Of a stretch of DNA of 14,309 nucleotides, positions 1 through 10,326 are shown piece by piece. The notes beneath the pieces are model-generated. The model ran no database searches and was not told the origin of the DNA. It saw only the letters and a program-made list of their open reading frames with translations. The stretch is from the NCBI GenBank assembly GCA_927911695.1, contig CAKMQO010000145.1:1-14309 (forward strand), read 5' to 3'. Each line of letters starts with the position of its first letter. Positions within the stretch are counted from its first letter, which is position 1. The translations under genes and the position numbers were made by a program. Source of the stretch: an uncultured Gemella sp. Lineage in GTDB: Bacteria > Bacillota > Bacilli > Staphylococcales > Gemellaceae.

Positions 1-1825
1 GTTAGGTGGAACAACTGTTCCGAAAGGTGTCGAATAAATTTCGTTATTTCCAAATAGTTTTTCACCAGAGAAATTCTCAATAAAATGTGCTTTAGAATCA
101 AGATTAACTACACAAAGAACATTATTTCGTCTATATGCAACACACTTGTTGTTTGTATAAATAAACTCGAAGTTTGTAATAAAATCATCTTTATTTTTAT
201 TTCTAAAGTTTGATAATTCAATATAGTGATTTAACAGATCTTCATCCTTATCATTATGTGTAAATCCTAAACGATTATAAGGATCTCTAAAGCCGTACAT
301 TCCAATTTCATCACCATAATAAATACAAGGAACACCAGGTAGAGTAAATTGAATAAAACTAGCATACTTAAGGAGTTCTTTCGCTTTAGCATATTGTTCA
401 TTAGACATTTTATATGTTGGTCTATCATGAACAGGAACATCTTCAGGATTATCAAATGCTAGCATAGTTAATACTCGTTCTGTATCATGACTTCCTAATA
501 AGTTCATTACAGCATCAAGAGCTGGGCGTGGATAATTTTCTACTAGTTTTAAAACTTCAAGAGTAAAGTCTTCTGCATTTTTATTTTTTACGAAATTAAT
601 GATTGCGTTCTTCCAAGGATAGTTCATTACACTATCAAGTTGATCACCTAAGAAATAACGACGACGAGTATTGTATGAAATCTTATTAGTTGCATCTTCC
701 CAAACTTCACCGATGATTAGAGCATCTTTGTCATAGTATTTCGCACTTTCACGAATTCTATCTAAAAATTCATCAGGAAACTCATCAGCAACATCAAGTC
801 TCCATCCAGCAATTCCAAGTTTTTGCCAAAAGTTGATAACACCACTATCCTTATTATTAATAAAATCGCTGTATTCTTTATTTTCTTTTATCACCGTAGG
901 TAAGTTATCAAATCCCCACCACGAATGGTATTCATTAGGGAAATTTATGAAATTAAACCAAGAATAATATGGTGAATTTTGTGAATTATAAGCCCCGATG
1001 CTGTCATAGTTATTATATCTATTGAAATAGATACTATCTGAACCAGTATGACTAAATACACCATCTAGTATGATTCTAATATTATCATCTTTAAATTCTT
1101 TACAAAACTTTTCGAATTGTTCATTAGTTCCAAAATATGGATCAACTTTAAAATAATCTGAAGTAGAATAACGATGATTTTCTGGACTCTCAACGATTGG
1201 GTTAAGATAGATACTCTCGATATTTAATTTTTTGAAATATTCTTTTTCTTCTTCAATACCAAGTAGATTCCCCATTAGAAAATCTTTAGCTCCATAATTT
1301 TTATGAGTAATAGATGAATGAGGAATACTATTCCAATTTTCATGTCTAATTCTCACATTTTCATTCTTTGCGATTTTTGCTGTATATTTCTTGCTGCGTT
1401 TAAATCTATCTGGGAAAATTTGATACATTATAGAACCTTTATACCAATCTGGTGTAGTGAAGTTTTTATCGTAAACTGTTAACTGCCAATCAGGTAGATC
1501 CTCTTTGCTATTTACCAACTTACCGTCAAGTTTATTATTTTTTAAATAAACATAAAAACTGTCAAAGTGAACTTCAAAATGATAAAAATAAAGACCAGTA
1601 TTAAATGGTTCAAAAGTTACATGATAAGTAGAGTAGTTCTCTCTAGATTTTTCTTTGAACTCTAAACGCTTAGAGATATGTTCACCTGTATATTCATTTT
1701 TAATAATTTATTTTAAAGTCATTAAAGTAAAAATCATCCTTTATGAATACTTCAAAATAAAAATCGTCATTATTTTTTAATGCCCCCTGAGGGTGTTTAT
1801 TTTTTATTGGATTAAATTTAATCAT
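1..1825 (-). CDS. GH13 alpha-glycosidase (neopullulanase/cyclomaltodextrinase type), 3' end cut by window, one frameshift
   Basis: Hydrolyses alpha-glucosidic links in maltodextrins, pullulan or cyclodextrins, probably in the cytoplasm because no signal peptide is seen. The start is ATG at 1825-1823, with GGAG on the minus strand at 1837-1834. About 608 codons are visible, so only a short C-terminal tail should be missing; the last residues (YSTPFGTVVPPN) look like the C-terminal beta domain. The N-terminal ~140 residues fit a CBM34-like beta domain, followed by WYKGSIMYQIFPDRF and the GH13 barrel. Catalytic residues in restored numbering are nucleophile D344 (WRLDVADE), acid/base E373 (IGEVWED) and D447 (GSHDTERV), followed by YYGDEIGM. 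As read, codon 42 is a stop (1702-1700). Removing one A from the minus-strand AAA at 1709-1707 restores one frame to the window edge. Exact substrate specificity (neopullulanase, cyclomaltodextrinase or maltogenic amylase) cannot be decided from sequence. It is transcribed away from the glycogen operon. Confidence 0.9.
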
Positions 1826-1933
1826 ATTTTCATCTCCGAAACATAAAATTTTCATTACTAAACTGTTTTCTAAAATCAATCAGTTTAATTTTAAATATAA
1901 AAGTTTTTTAAAAGTAAATAATTTAATTATAAA

Positions 1934-1962
1934 ATAATAAAAAATAATTAATATAAAAGCAA
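1934..1962 (-). promoter_or_regulatory. Candidate promoter for the GH13 gene
   Basis: On the minus strand, TTGCTT (1962-1957) is followed after 17 bases by TATTAT (1939-1934), about 110 bases before the ATG at 1825. The region is so AT-rich that other -10-like sequences overlap, so this is only a candidate. Confidence 0.3.
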
Positions 1963-2005
1963 TGTAAGGGGTATAATTATTTATAGAAAATAACTAAAGA
2001 AAACA

Positions 2006-2034
2006 TTTACATCAAGGCTTCGTTGTGTTATACT
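2006..2034 (+). promoter_or_regulatory. Promoter of the glgBCDAP operon (extended -10)
   Basis: TTTACA at 2006-2011, a 17-base spacer, and TATACT at 2029-2034 preceded by TGT (an extended -10 TGn motif). This is close to the sigma-A consensus and is the best promoter seen in the window. Transcription should begin near 2041, leaving a leader of about 118 bases before the glgB GTG that contains an inverted repeat and an operator-like palindrome. Confidence 0.75.
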
Positions 2035-2047
2035 ATAGGTATAAAAA

Positions 2048-2099
2048 ATAAAGAAATAATTAGAGATAAAATAAACTATTTTTATTCATATTTCTTTAT
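2048..2099 (+). repeat. Inverted repeat in the glgB 5' leader
   Basis: ATAAAGAAATA at 2048-2058 is perfectly complementary to TATTTCTTTAT at 2089-2099. Inside it, AAAATA (2068-2073) pairs with TATTTT (2077-2082) across a 3-base loop. The transcript could fold into a two-part stem close to its 5' end. The stems are AT-rich, so stability and function are uncertain. The following bases are not a clean U-tract, so it is not a good intrinsic terminator. Confidence 0.4.
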
Positions 2100-2119
2100 G
2101 TTAAAAATTTTTACGAGCT

Positions 2120-2137
2120 AAAGTAAACGTTTACTTT
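2120..2137. promoter_or_regulatory. Perfect 18-bp palindromic operator (cre / LacI-family type)
   Basis: AAAGTAAACGTTTACTTT is a perfect palindrome centred on CG. The core GTAAACGTTTAC matches the pattern bound by CcpA (cre) and by MalR-like LacI/GalR-family regulators. It lies about 80 bases downstream of the predicted transcription start and 6 bases upstream of the glgB Shine-Dalgarno. It could therefore block elongation or initiation when bound. The regulator itself is not encoded in this window. Confidence 0.7.
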
Positions 2138-2158
2138 TAGTGAAAGGGGGGTTATTTA

Positions 2159-4013
2159 GTGAACAATAGTATGGCAGAATATTTATTCCATGAGGGGACT
2201 AATTACCATAGCCATAAATATTTAGGATCATTTTTAGATGGGGATAAATGTACATTTCGAGTTTGGGCACCAAATGCAGTGAAGGTATTTGTAACTGGTG
2301 AGTTTTGTTCTTGGCATCCGCATACTCATGAAATGAAATTAATTAATGATAAAGGCATATTTGAAGTTGAGCTTAGTGGTATTAAACAATATGATGCATA
2401 TAAATACGTAATAGTTACTAAAAGTGGAACGGAGTTATGGAAAGCAGATCCTTATGCAAAACATGCTGAAACTAGACCATTAACAGCTTCAAAAGTTTAT
2501 TCGTTACCGTACTATGAATGGAAAGATAGCAAATGGATGAAAAATAGAGAAGTTCCTTACCATCGTCCGATGAATGTTTACGAAGTACATTTAGGATCTT
2601 GGAAGCATCATGAAGATGGTAGAGAATTAAGTTATAGGGAATTGGCTCATACATTAGTAGATTATGTTAAAGATATGAACTATACTCATGTAGAATTGTT
2701 ACCTGTAACTGAATATCCTTATGATAAATCATGGGGCTATCAAGCAACGGGGTATTTTTCTCCAACATCTAGATATGGAACACCTGAAGACTTTATGTAT
2801 TTTGTTGATTGTTGTCACCAAAATAGTATTGGAGTAATTTTGGACTGGGTACCTGGACATTTCACAAAAGATGCTCATGGATTATACGAATTTGATGGGA
2901 CACATTGTTATGAGTATTCAGATACAAGAAAAATGGAACATGAAGGTTGGGGAACTAGAGTCTTCGACTATGGACGAAATGAAGTAAGATCATTTTTAAC
3001 ATCAAGTGCAGTTTCTTGGATAGAAGATTACCATATTGATGGTATTAGAGTAGATGCCGTAAGTTCGATGATATTTTTAAACTATTGTCGAGATGAGGAA
3101 AAATCTGCAAGAAATATCTATGGCGGTTTTGAAAATTTAGAAGCAATTGACTTCTTAAAAAATTTAAATCTTTACGTAAAAGAAAACTATCCTGGTGTCT
3201 CTATGATAGCAGAAGAATCAACAAGTTATCCAAAAGTAACAGCAGCAGTTGAACATGGTGGTTTAGGATTTGACTTTAAGTGGAATATGGGATGGATGAA
3301 TGACAGTCTTGATTATTTAGAAACAGATCCTTTCTTTAGAAAAGGAGTTCATAACAAATTTACTTTCTCAATGCATTATGCATTTTCAGAAAATTTCATC
3401 TTACCAATTTCACATGATGAAGTAGTACATGGGAAAAAATCGCTATTAGATAAAAGTCCTGTTCCTTATGAAGATAAGTTTGGTAATTTTAAAGCATTTT
3501 TAGGATATATGTACGCACATCCTGGGAAAAAACTAACATTTATGGGAATTGATATTGCTCAATTTATTGAATGGGATGAAGAAAGAGAATTAGATTGGTT
3601 ATTAATGCTTTATCCTAAACATGTATTCACACATAGATATGTTAAAGAACTTAACAAGTACTATAAATCTACACCTGCATTATGGGAAAATGATAGTGAT
3701 TGGGGATGGATTTAAATGGCATGTTGTGGACGATAATAACAATAATGTTTTTGCTTTCTCACGTATAGACAGATCTGGTAAAGAAGTATTAGTAGTTGCT
3801 AACTTTTCAAATCAAATATTAAAACATTATGAAATAGGAGTAAATACTTGGGGAAGTTACAAAATAGCACTAAACTCTGATGCTAAAAAATACGATGGAT
3901 TAGCAATTTCAAATAGGAATTTAAAAACTATAAATAAAGAGAAAAATGAATTTAAATATACTTTGAGTATAAATATACCACCTTATACAACGATGTATAT
4001 AGAAAAGAAATAA
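2159..4013 (+). CDS. glgB: 1,4-alpha-glucan (glycogen) branching enzyme GlgB, one frameshift
   Basis: Cuts an alpha-1,4 glucan chain and rejoins it by an alpha-1,6 link, making glycogen branches. The GTG start at 2159 is preferred because AAAGGGGGG (2143-2151) lies 7 bases upstream; the in-frame ATG at 2171 would be about 20 bases away. The N-terminal CBM48-like domain includes FRVWAPNAVKVFVTGEF (residues 33-49). GH13 motifs are DWVPGHF (229-235), DGIRVDA with nucleophile D299, AEEST with acid/base E352, and SHDEVVHGK with D420. The frame breaks at the GGGG run 3702-3705. Dropping one G turns the false ending into NDSDWDGFKWHVVDD and continues the C-terminal beta domain to TAA at 4011-4013. 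The restored length is about 617 residues, normal for Bacillota GlgB. As read, the first frame stops at 3713-3715. First gene of the glg operon, followed 28 bases later by glgC. Confidence 0.95.
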
Positions 4014-4041
4014 TAAGTTTTAGAAGAAGGGGGTCAAATTT

Positions 4042-5215
4042 ATGGCACGAAAAAAAGAAGTAGTAGCTATGCTACTAGCAGGAGGACAAGGTACGAGGCT
4101 TCAAGTATTAACTAAAGATATGGCTAAACCAGCCGTACCTTTGGTGGGAAATATAGAATTATCGATTTTCCATTATCAAACTGTGCAAACTCTGGAATTT
4201 CAACAGTTGGGGTATTAACACAGTTTATGCCACTTGAGCTTAACTCATATATGGGTAATGGTCAACCAATGGGATTTAGATAGAATGGATGGTGGATTAT
4301 CAATTCTGCCACCTTATACTGCAGGTAAAACGGGAGAATGGTACAAGGGAACAGCAAATGCTATTTACCAAAATATTAAATACATAGAGCAGTACAATCC
4401 TGAATACGTACTTATCTTATCTGGAGATCACATTTACAAAATGAATTATAAAGAAATGTTAGATTTCCATAAACAAAAAGGTGCTGATTTAACAATAGCA
4501 CATATTAATGTTCCTCTTGAAGAAGCGAGCCGTTTCGGTATTTTAAATACGAATACAGATTTAAGAGTTACAGAGTTTCTAGAAAAACCAGAAAATCCAA
4601 TATCTACAAAAGCATCAATGGGTATCTATATCTTTAGTTGGAAAGAACTTAGAGAATATCTGATTCGTGATGAGGAAAATCCTGATAGTGAAAAAGACTT
4701 CGGTAAAAACATTATCCCAATGATGTTAAACGAAGGAAAAAAATATCTATGCATATCCATTTTACGGATATTGGAAAGATGTAGGAACAATAGAAAGCTT
4801 ATGGGAAGCTAATATGGACCTTATTAAAAATAAAGAAAACTTCAACATTGATGATAGATTATGGAGAATTTACTATCGACATGATGGAGCAATGCCACAA
4901 TACTTAGGACACAGTGCAAATGTAAAAAATTCTATGATTTCTGATGGGACTGCAGTTTATGGTACGGTTTCTGAATCTATTATTTCTTCAGGTGTTAGAA
5001 TCGAAGAAGGTGCGGAAGTTGTAGGAAGTATAATAATGAAAGATGTTTTAATTGAAAAAGGCGCTAAAGTTTACAATTCGATTGTTGCTGAAGGAGCAGT
5101 AATAAAAGAAAATGTAGAAGTAGGTCATAGAGAAATAGTTTTAGGAAAAGAACAAATAACAGTAATTGGTAGGGATGAAGTTGTAAATGACAATAGGAAA
5201 GTAGAGGGAAAATAA
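4042..5215 (+). CDS. glgC: Glucose-1-phosphate adenylyltransferase GlgC, three frameshifts
   Basis: Makes ADP-glucose from ATP and glucose-1-phosphate, the committed step of glycogen synthesis. The ATG at 4042 follows a GAAGAAGGGGG ribosome site. The N terminus has the nucleotide-binding loop [12 protein letters not shown] (residues 13-24) and DMAKPAVP. Later parts include [41 protein letters not shown], and C-terminal left-handed beta-helix repeats ([19 protein letters not shown]). The frame changes three times: a missing T at 4140-4142, an extra A at 4268-4269 (before WDLDRMDGG), and an extra A in the A7 run 4737-4743. Correcting these gives about 390 residues, the usual length, ending at TAA 5213-5215. 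As read, translation from ATG would stop soon after residue 50. glgD starts one base after the stop, so the two are probably translationally coupled. Confidence 0.93.
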
Positions 5216-5216
5216 T

Positions 5217-6332
5217 ATGGTAAATGCGTTTTGTGTATTATTTGCAGATAACTATCGTAATGATGATTTGCAAGGATTAGTAAGAAATAGAACACTAGCA
5301 TCTTTAGCGGTTGCATCAAGATATAGAATGATTGATTTCATGTTATCTTCTTTAGTAAAAGCTGAAGTTTCGAATATTGCAGTAGTAACAAATTATCACT
5401 ATAAATCATTAATGGATCACTTAAGTTGGGGGAAAGACTGGGATTTAAATAGAAAAAATAGTGGACTTAAGTTTATAACACCGATGTCTAACCATCAATC
5501 AAACCGTGTCGCTCAAAACAAGATTGAGGCATTAGGGGATGCTTCTAAATATGCAGATACATTGTTAGAGGATTACTGTATTTTAGCAGATGGAAATATT
5601 GTCGGAAATATTGACTTTAAAGATATGGTAAATTACCATAAATCAACAAATGCAGATGTAACGTTAGCTTATACTTATAGAAAACCTCAACAACGTGAAT
5701 CGCAAATAATATTTGATGATAAGAATAGAGTTTATGACAGTTTATATCATTATGATGGATATGATCAAGTGTGCCCGACACAGGTTAAAATCTATATAAT
5801 GTCTAAACAAATGTTTAAAGAATTAGTTAAAAAAGGGACGACATTAGGATGGCAAGATCTTCTATTAGACTTTATTACTAAGAACTTCCATCGTTTAAAT
5901 GTTTATGGATATGAAATTAAGAGTTACAATAGAACAATTAATAGCGTACAAGAATACTATAGTTTCAATCGTGACTTATTAAATCCAGATAAGTTAAATG
6001 ACTTGTTCTTATCAGGGACTGATATCCTAACAAGAGTAGCAGATAGTGTACCGACTACATATGGAGACGGAGCAATAGTTAAGAATTCTATACTAGGTGA
6101 TGGTTGTGAAATTAACGGAATTGTAGAAAATAGTATTCTGTTTAGAGATGTTGTAGTTGAAGAAGGAGCAGTAATTAAAAACTCAATAGTACTTCCTAAT
6201 TGCGTGATTAAAAAATCAGCATACTTAGATTGTGTGATTTTAGATAAATATGCAGTAGTTTCTGAAAAAGTTGAATTAAAAGGAACAGAAAACTGCCAAG
6301 TTATCGTAGAAAAAGGTAAAATAGTAGAATAA
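5217..6332 (+). CDS. glgD: GlgD, regulatory-type subunit of ADP-glucose pyrophosphorylase
   Basis: An intact 371-residue GlgC paralogue. It has the nucleotidyltransferase-like fold (ASRYRMIDFMLSSL, DHLSWGKDWDLNRK, YCILADGNIVGNIDF) and a C-terminal left-handed beta-helix (KNSILGDGCEINGIVENSILF, IKNSIVLPNC). The N terminus reads FADNYRNDDLQGLV where GlgC has the GGQGTRL loop, so catalytic nucleotide binding is probably lost. In Bacillota, GlgD is known to pair with GlgC and raise its activity; by itself it is usually poorly active. The ATG at 5217 starts one base after the glgC stop, with AGAGGG inside the glgC end as ribosome site. No frameshift was seen, unlike its operon neighbours. Confidence 0.93.
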   Translation: MVNAFCVLFADNYRNDDLQGLVRNRTLASLAVASRYRMIDFMLSSLVKAEVSNIAVVTNYHYKSLMDHLSWGKDWDLNRKNSGLKFITPMSNHQSNRVAQNKIEALGDASKYADTLLEDYCILADGNIVGNIDFKDMVNYHKSTNADVTLAYTYRKPQQRESQIIFDDKNRVYDSLYHYDGYDQVCPTQVKIYIMSKQMFKELVKKGTTLGWQDLLLDFITKNFHRLNVYGYEIKSYNRTINSVQEYYSFNRDLLNPDKLNDLFLSGTDILTRVADSVPTTYGDGAIVKNSILGDGCEINGIVENSILFRDVVVEEGAVIKNSIVLPNCVIKKSAYLDCVILDKYAVVSEKVELKGTENCQVIVEKGKIVE

Positions 6333-6336
6333 TAAA

Positions 6337-6440
6337 AAAAGGGTTAGATTAATATGTGGGAGAGATTTGTAAAACTTTCGATTTTCAAAAGAAAAAAGAG
6401 TATAATATACAGATAGACTGCATCTAAAACTAACCCTTTT
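6337..6440. repeat. Long-range 11-bp inverted repeat between glgD and glgA
   Basis: AAAAGGGTTAG (6337-6347) is the exact reverse complement of CTAACCCTTTT (6430-6440), separated by 82 bases. Each arm contains GGGTTAG/CTAACCC, which is unusually GC-rich for this intergenic DNA. It fills most of the 143-base gap between glgD and glgA and encloses a TATAAT sequence. No clear direct target duplication flanks it, and no transposase is present. It may be a read-through RNA structure or a small MITE-like element. Confidence 0.5.
6401..6406 (+). promoter_or_regulatory. Candidate -10 box for an internal glgA promoter
   Basis: A perfect TATAAT lies 70 bases before the glgA ATG. At 16 to 18 bases upstream there is no good -35 (TTCGAT or TCGATT), so it would need an activator or be weak. 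If used, glgA and glgP could be expressed separately from glgBCD. Confidence 0.35.
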
Positions 6441-6475
6441 AGTATGAAAGTAAATTACGAATAAGGAGAAATATA

Positions 6476-7895
6476 ATGAAAATTTTATTCGTGGCAGCTG
6501 AAGCAGCACCATTTGTTAAAGTTGGAGGGCTAGGTGATGTTATAGGATCACTACCGAAAGCCCTTCAAGATGAGAATGTAGAGGCAAGGGTTGTACTGCC
6601 GTTGTATTCTTCAATAGATAGAGATAAGTACGATTTAAAAATATAGACAACATATTTTTATTAATTTAGGCTGGAGAACGGTTTATTGTGGAATCTTTGA
6701 GACTGTAGTAAATGGAGTAACTTATTACTTTATAGATAATGAACAATATTTCAATAGAGACAGTGTCTACGGTCAAGATGATGATGGAGAGCGTTTTGCA
6801 TTCTTCTCAAAAGCAGCATTAGAAATATTACCGCATATTGATTATAAACCAGATGTAGTAAATGCTAATGATTGGCATGCCGCATTATCAATTATTTATT
6901 TAGATGATCTTAAAGCAAGAGGAGAAGGCTTCTATCAAAATATTAAAAGTGTAATTTCAATTCATAATATTGAATTCCAAGGTAAATTCAATCCTTATGA
7001 AATGGGTAACTTATTTGGGCTAGATAATAAATACTTTGATGCACTAATTTACAAAGGTGATTTGAATTTATTAAAAGGAGCTATACAATTAGCTGATAGA
7101 ATTAATACTGTAAGTGAAACATACGCTCACGAAATATTAGATCCATACTTCTCATACGGATTAGATGATATTTTAAGAATAGAACAAGGGAAACTTCACG
7201 GTATAATTAATGGATTAGATACTGATAAATTTAATTCAAAAACTGATAAACTAATTTTCAAAAATTTTGATTCTAAAACATTAAAAAATAAAGTGCAAAA
7301 TAAGTTAAAATTCCAAGAAGAATTAGCTTTAGAAGTGAATGAAAATATTCCAATGATCGGAATGGTTACAAGACTAACTCATCAAAAAGGTATAGATTTA
7401 GTTCTTCATGTAGCAGATGAGATTTTAAAAACTGGAGCACAATTAGTAATTTTAGGAACTGGTGATAGACATTATGAAGATGCACTACGTTCATTAGAAT
7501 ATCGTCGTCACGATAAAGTAAGAAGCTTAATAATGTTCTCTTCAGAAGCGTCTTCGAAAGTATACAGTTCTTGTGATATGTTCTTAATGCCTTCTAAAAC
7601 TGAACCATGCGGTTTATCTCAATTAATTTCAATGAGATATGCTACAGTGCCGATTGTTCACAGAGTAGGTGGTTTAAGAGATACGGTAGAACCATTTGAC
7701 GGTAAGTCTGGAACAGGATTTACATTTGAAAGTTTCGATGCGTATGATATGCTAGATGCTGTTTACAGAGCGACATACTGCTATTACCAAGAACGTCATA
7801 TTTGGAATAAAATTATGAAAAATGCGATTAAACAAGATGTAAGTTGGAAAAAATCAGCTTTACAATATATAGATATGTACAATGAAATAGTTTAA
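6476..7895 (+). CDS. glgA: Glycogen synthase (ADP-glucose, GT5 family) GlgA, one frameshift
   Basis: Transfers glucose from ADP-glucose to the non-reducing ends of glycogen. The ATG at 6476 follows AAGGAGAA. The N-terminal ADP-glucose loop is KVGGLGDV (residues 15-22). Other GT5 landmarks in restored numbering are NANDWHAAL, HNIEFQGKF, GLDTDKFN (246-253), TRLTHQKG (298-305) and PSKTEPCGLSQL, with the conserved Glu near residue 376, then VGGLRDT. As read, a stop occurs at 6644-6646. Removing one A from the run 6637-6641 gives LKYRQHIFINLGWR and restores one frame of about 472 residues, the usual family size, to TAA 7893-7895. The gene follows glgD after a 143-base gap holding an inverted repeat and precedes glgP by 24 bases. 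Confidence 0.94.
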
Positions 7896-7919
7896 TAAAC
7901 TAGACTATAGGAGTGAATA

Positions 7920-10313
7920 ATGAAAAATCAAGAATTTGAACAAAGAATAGAGAAGTATTTAAAAAGACAATTTGGGATTACTATATCGGCAGCAAGTAAA
8001 CGTCAAGTTTATGAAGCGTTAATGAGTACGGTAAGAGAAAAATTATCTGAGAAAAAATTTGCTTACGAACAAGAATTGAAAAAAACAAGGCAAAAACGTG
8101 CTTACTACATGTCAATGGAGTTTCTAGTAGGTAGAACTTTAAGAAATAACTTATTTAATCTAGGAATTGAAAAGGAAACTAAAGAATATCTAGAAAAAAA
8201 TAATTTTAATCTTGATGATATCTATGATATTGAGCCAGATCCAGGTTTAGGAAATGGTGGACTAGGAAGACTTGCTTCATGTTATCTAGATGCCTTAACT
8301 AGTAGTGATTATCCAGTAACTGGCTTCTCAATTTTATACGAATATGGAATTTTCAAACAAGTTATCAATAATGGTTGGCAACAAGAATTTCCAGATTACT
8401 GGTTAGACTTAGGAAAATACGGTCTTGTTTATAGAAATGATGAAGAAGTTGAAGTAAGATTCTACGGTCATGTAGAAGAAAAAATGACAGAAGATGGATT
8501 TAAAGTTGAGCACAAAGATTACACATCAATCCAAGCAGAACCATATGATTTATTAATCTCTGGATATAAAACTAAAACTGTTAATACATTACGTCTTTGG
8601 GAAGCAAAAGCGAAAACTGGTTTTAATATGAAATTATTTGAACGTGGAGAATATTCTAAGTCTTCAGAAGCAGAAGCAATTGCCTCATCGATTTCTAAAT
8701 TATTGTATCCAGCAGATAGCACAAATGAAGGTAAAGAATTACGTATAAAACAGCAGTACTTCTTTATCAGTGCATCTTTACAACAATTAGTAAAAAATCA
8801 TTACAATGAATTTGGTACATTAGAAAATTTAAGTGAGCATGTAGCGTTACACATTAACGACACTCACCCGGCTATGGGAGTTCCAGAGTTAATGAGATTA
8901 TTAGTTGATGAATATGGATATTATTGGGATAAAGCTTGGGAAATTACAACTAAGACATTTGCCTACACAAACCATACAATTATGGCAGAAGCTTTAGAAA
9001 AATGGGCTGTAGATTTATTCAAGCCATTATTACCACGCATTTACTCTATTATTGAAGAAATTAACAAACGATTCTGTCAGTGGGTAATTGATCAAGGTAA
9101 ACATTATACGTTGGCAGAAACTGCAATTATCTATGATAATCAAATTAGAATGGCTAACTTATCTATCGTAGGTAGTCATAACGTAAATGGTGTATCAAAA
9201 TTACACAGTGATATTCTTGTTGAATCAACATTTAGAGCATTTAACGAATTGTATCCAACAAAATTCGGTAATGTTACGAATGGTATAGCGCACCGAAGAT
9301 GGTTAGGTCAAGCAAACCCTGAATTAGCATCTTATCTAAAAGATCTAATTGGTGATGATTTTGTTAAAGATTTATCTAAGATTAGTAAATTAAATGACTA
9401 TAAAAATGATAAAAAAAGTTGTAGCAAAACTACAAGAAATTAAAAAAGTTAAAAAAGAAACAACTTGCTACATATATTCAAAATACTACAGGTATAACTG
9501 TAAATCCAGATTCTATCTTTGATGTTCAAGTTAAGAGACTACATGAATATAAACGTCAATTACTTAATGCGTTACACATCGTATACTTATACCAAGAAAT
9601 TAAGTACAATGGCTTGCGTCCAGTGCCTAGAACATTTATCTTCGCAGCAAAAGCTTCATCTGGATATCAAATGGCTAAAAATATTATCAAATTTATCCAC
9701 TCAATCTCTCAATGATTGAATGTGATGAATTAGTTCGTGAATACATCAAAGTTGTATTTTTACCAGATTACAAAGTTACACTTGCAGAAAAAATTATTCC
9801 AGCCGCTGATATTAGTGAACAAATTTCCCAAGCAGGTAAGGAAGCAAGTGGAACAGGTAATATGAAACTAATGCTAATGGTGCATTAACATTAGGAACAC
9901 TTGATGGAGCAAATGTGGAAATTCATGAGGCGGTAGGAGATGAAAATATCTTTATCTTCGGTCTAGAAACACCAGAAGTAGATGCATTAAATGAACAAGG
10001 ATATAAACCTTGGGAATACTACAATAATTCAGGAAAAATTAAAGAAACACTAGATTTCATTAGAACTATGACTGTTGGTGGAATGAACTTCAACTTTATA
10101 GTAGACTATCTATTAACTCAAGATAGTTACATGTGTCTGGCGGACTTTGAAAGTTATGTTGCAGCTCAAGAAAAAGTAGCCCAAATTTATCAAGACAAAG
10201 AAAAATGGGGACAAATGAGTTTAGTTAATACAGCTAACGCTGGAATCTTCTCTGCAGATAGATCAGTAGAAGAATACGCAAAAGATATTTGGAACATAAA
10301 AAAAGTAAAATAG
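7920..10313 (+). CDS. glgP: Glycogen/maltodextrin phosphorylase GlgP (GT35), four frameshifts
   Basis: Releases glucose-1-phosphate from alpha-1,4 glucan ends using phosphate and pyridoxal phosphate. The ATG at 7920 follows TAGGAGTG. The N-terminal half is intact to about residue 497, with [49 protein letters not shown] and [12 protein letters not shown]. The C-terminal half holds [16 protein letters not shown], the PLP-lysine motif EASGTGNMK (lysine codon 9865-9867, about residue 649) and [11 protein letters not shown]. Four single-base changes break the frame: an extra A in A7 9411-9417, an extra A within 9451-9460, a missing A near 9711-9712, and a missing base within 9871-9880. Their net change is zero, and the restored length is about 797 residues, normal for the family. 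As read, the first frame stops at 9441-9443, before the PLP site. Last gene of the operon; a terminator follows. Confidence 0.93.
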
Positions 10314-10326
10314 ATTAAATTTCATT

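Noticed and set aside
267..455. 62-codon minus-strand ORF
   Set aside because: It is in another frame of the GH13 gene, which reads continuously through this stretch with conserved motifs.
2472..2654. 60-codon minus-strand ORF inside glgB
   Set aside because: Antisense to a well-conserved coding segment, with no ribosome site or family resemblance.
3690..3715. Programmed ribosomal frameshifting in glgB
   Set aside because: No slippery heptamer or downstream pseudoknot is evident at GGGG, and the same kind of shift occurs in unrelated genes.
5125..5319. 64-codon minus-strand ORF across the glgC/glgD junction
   Set aside because: Overlaps two confident genes on the other strand and has composition expected by chance.
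6276..6512. 78-codon minus-strand ORF across the glgD-glgA gap
   Set aside because: Low-complexity, Phe- and Leu-rich, overlaps both gene ends, and has no recognisable feature.
8519..8722. 67-codon minus-strand ORF inside glgP
   Set aside because: Antisense shadow of an intact, conserved part of glgP.
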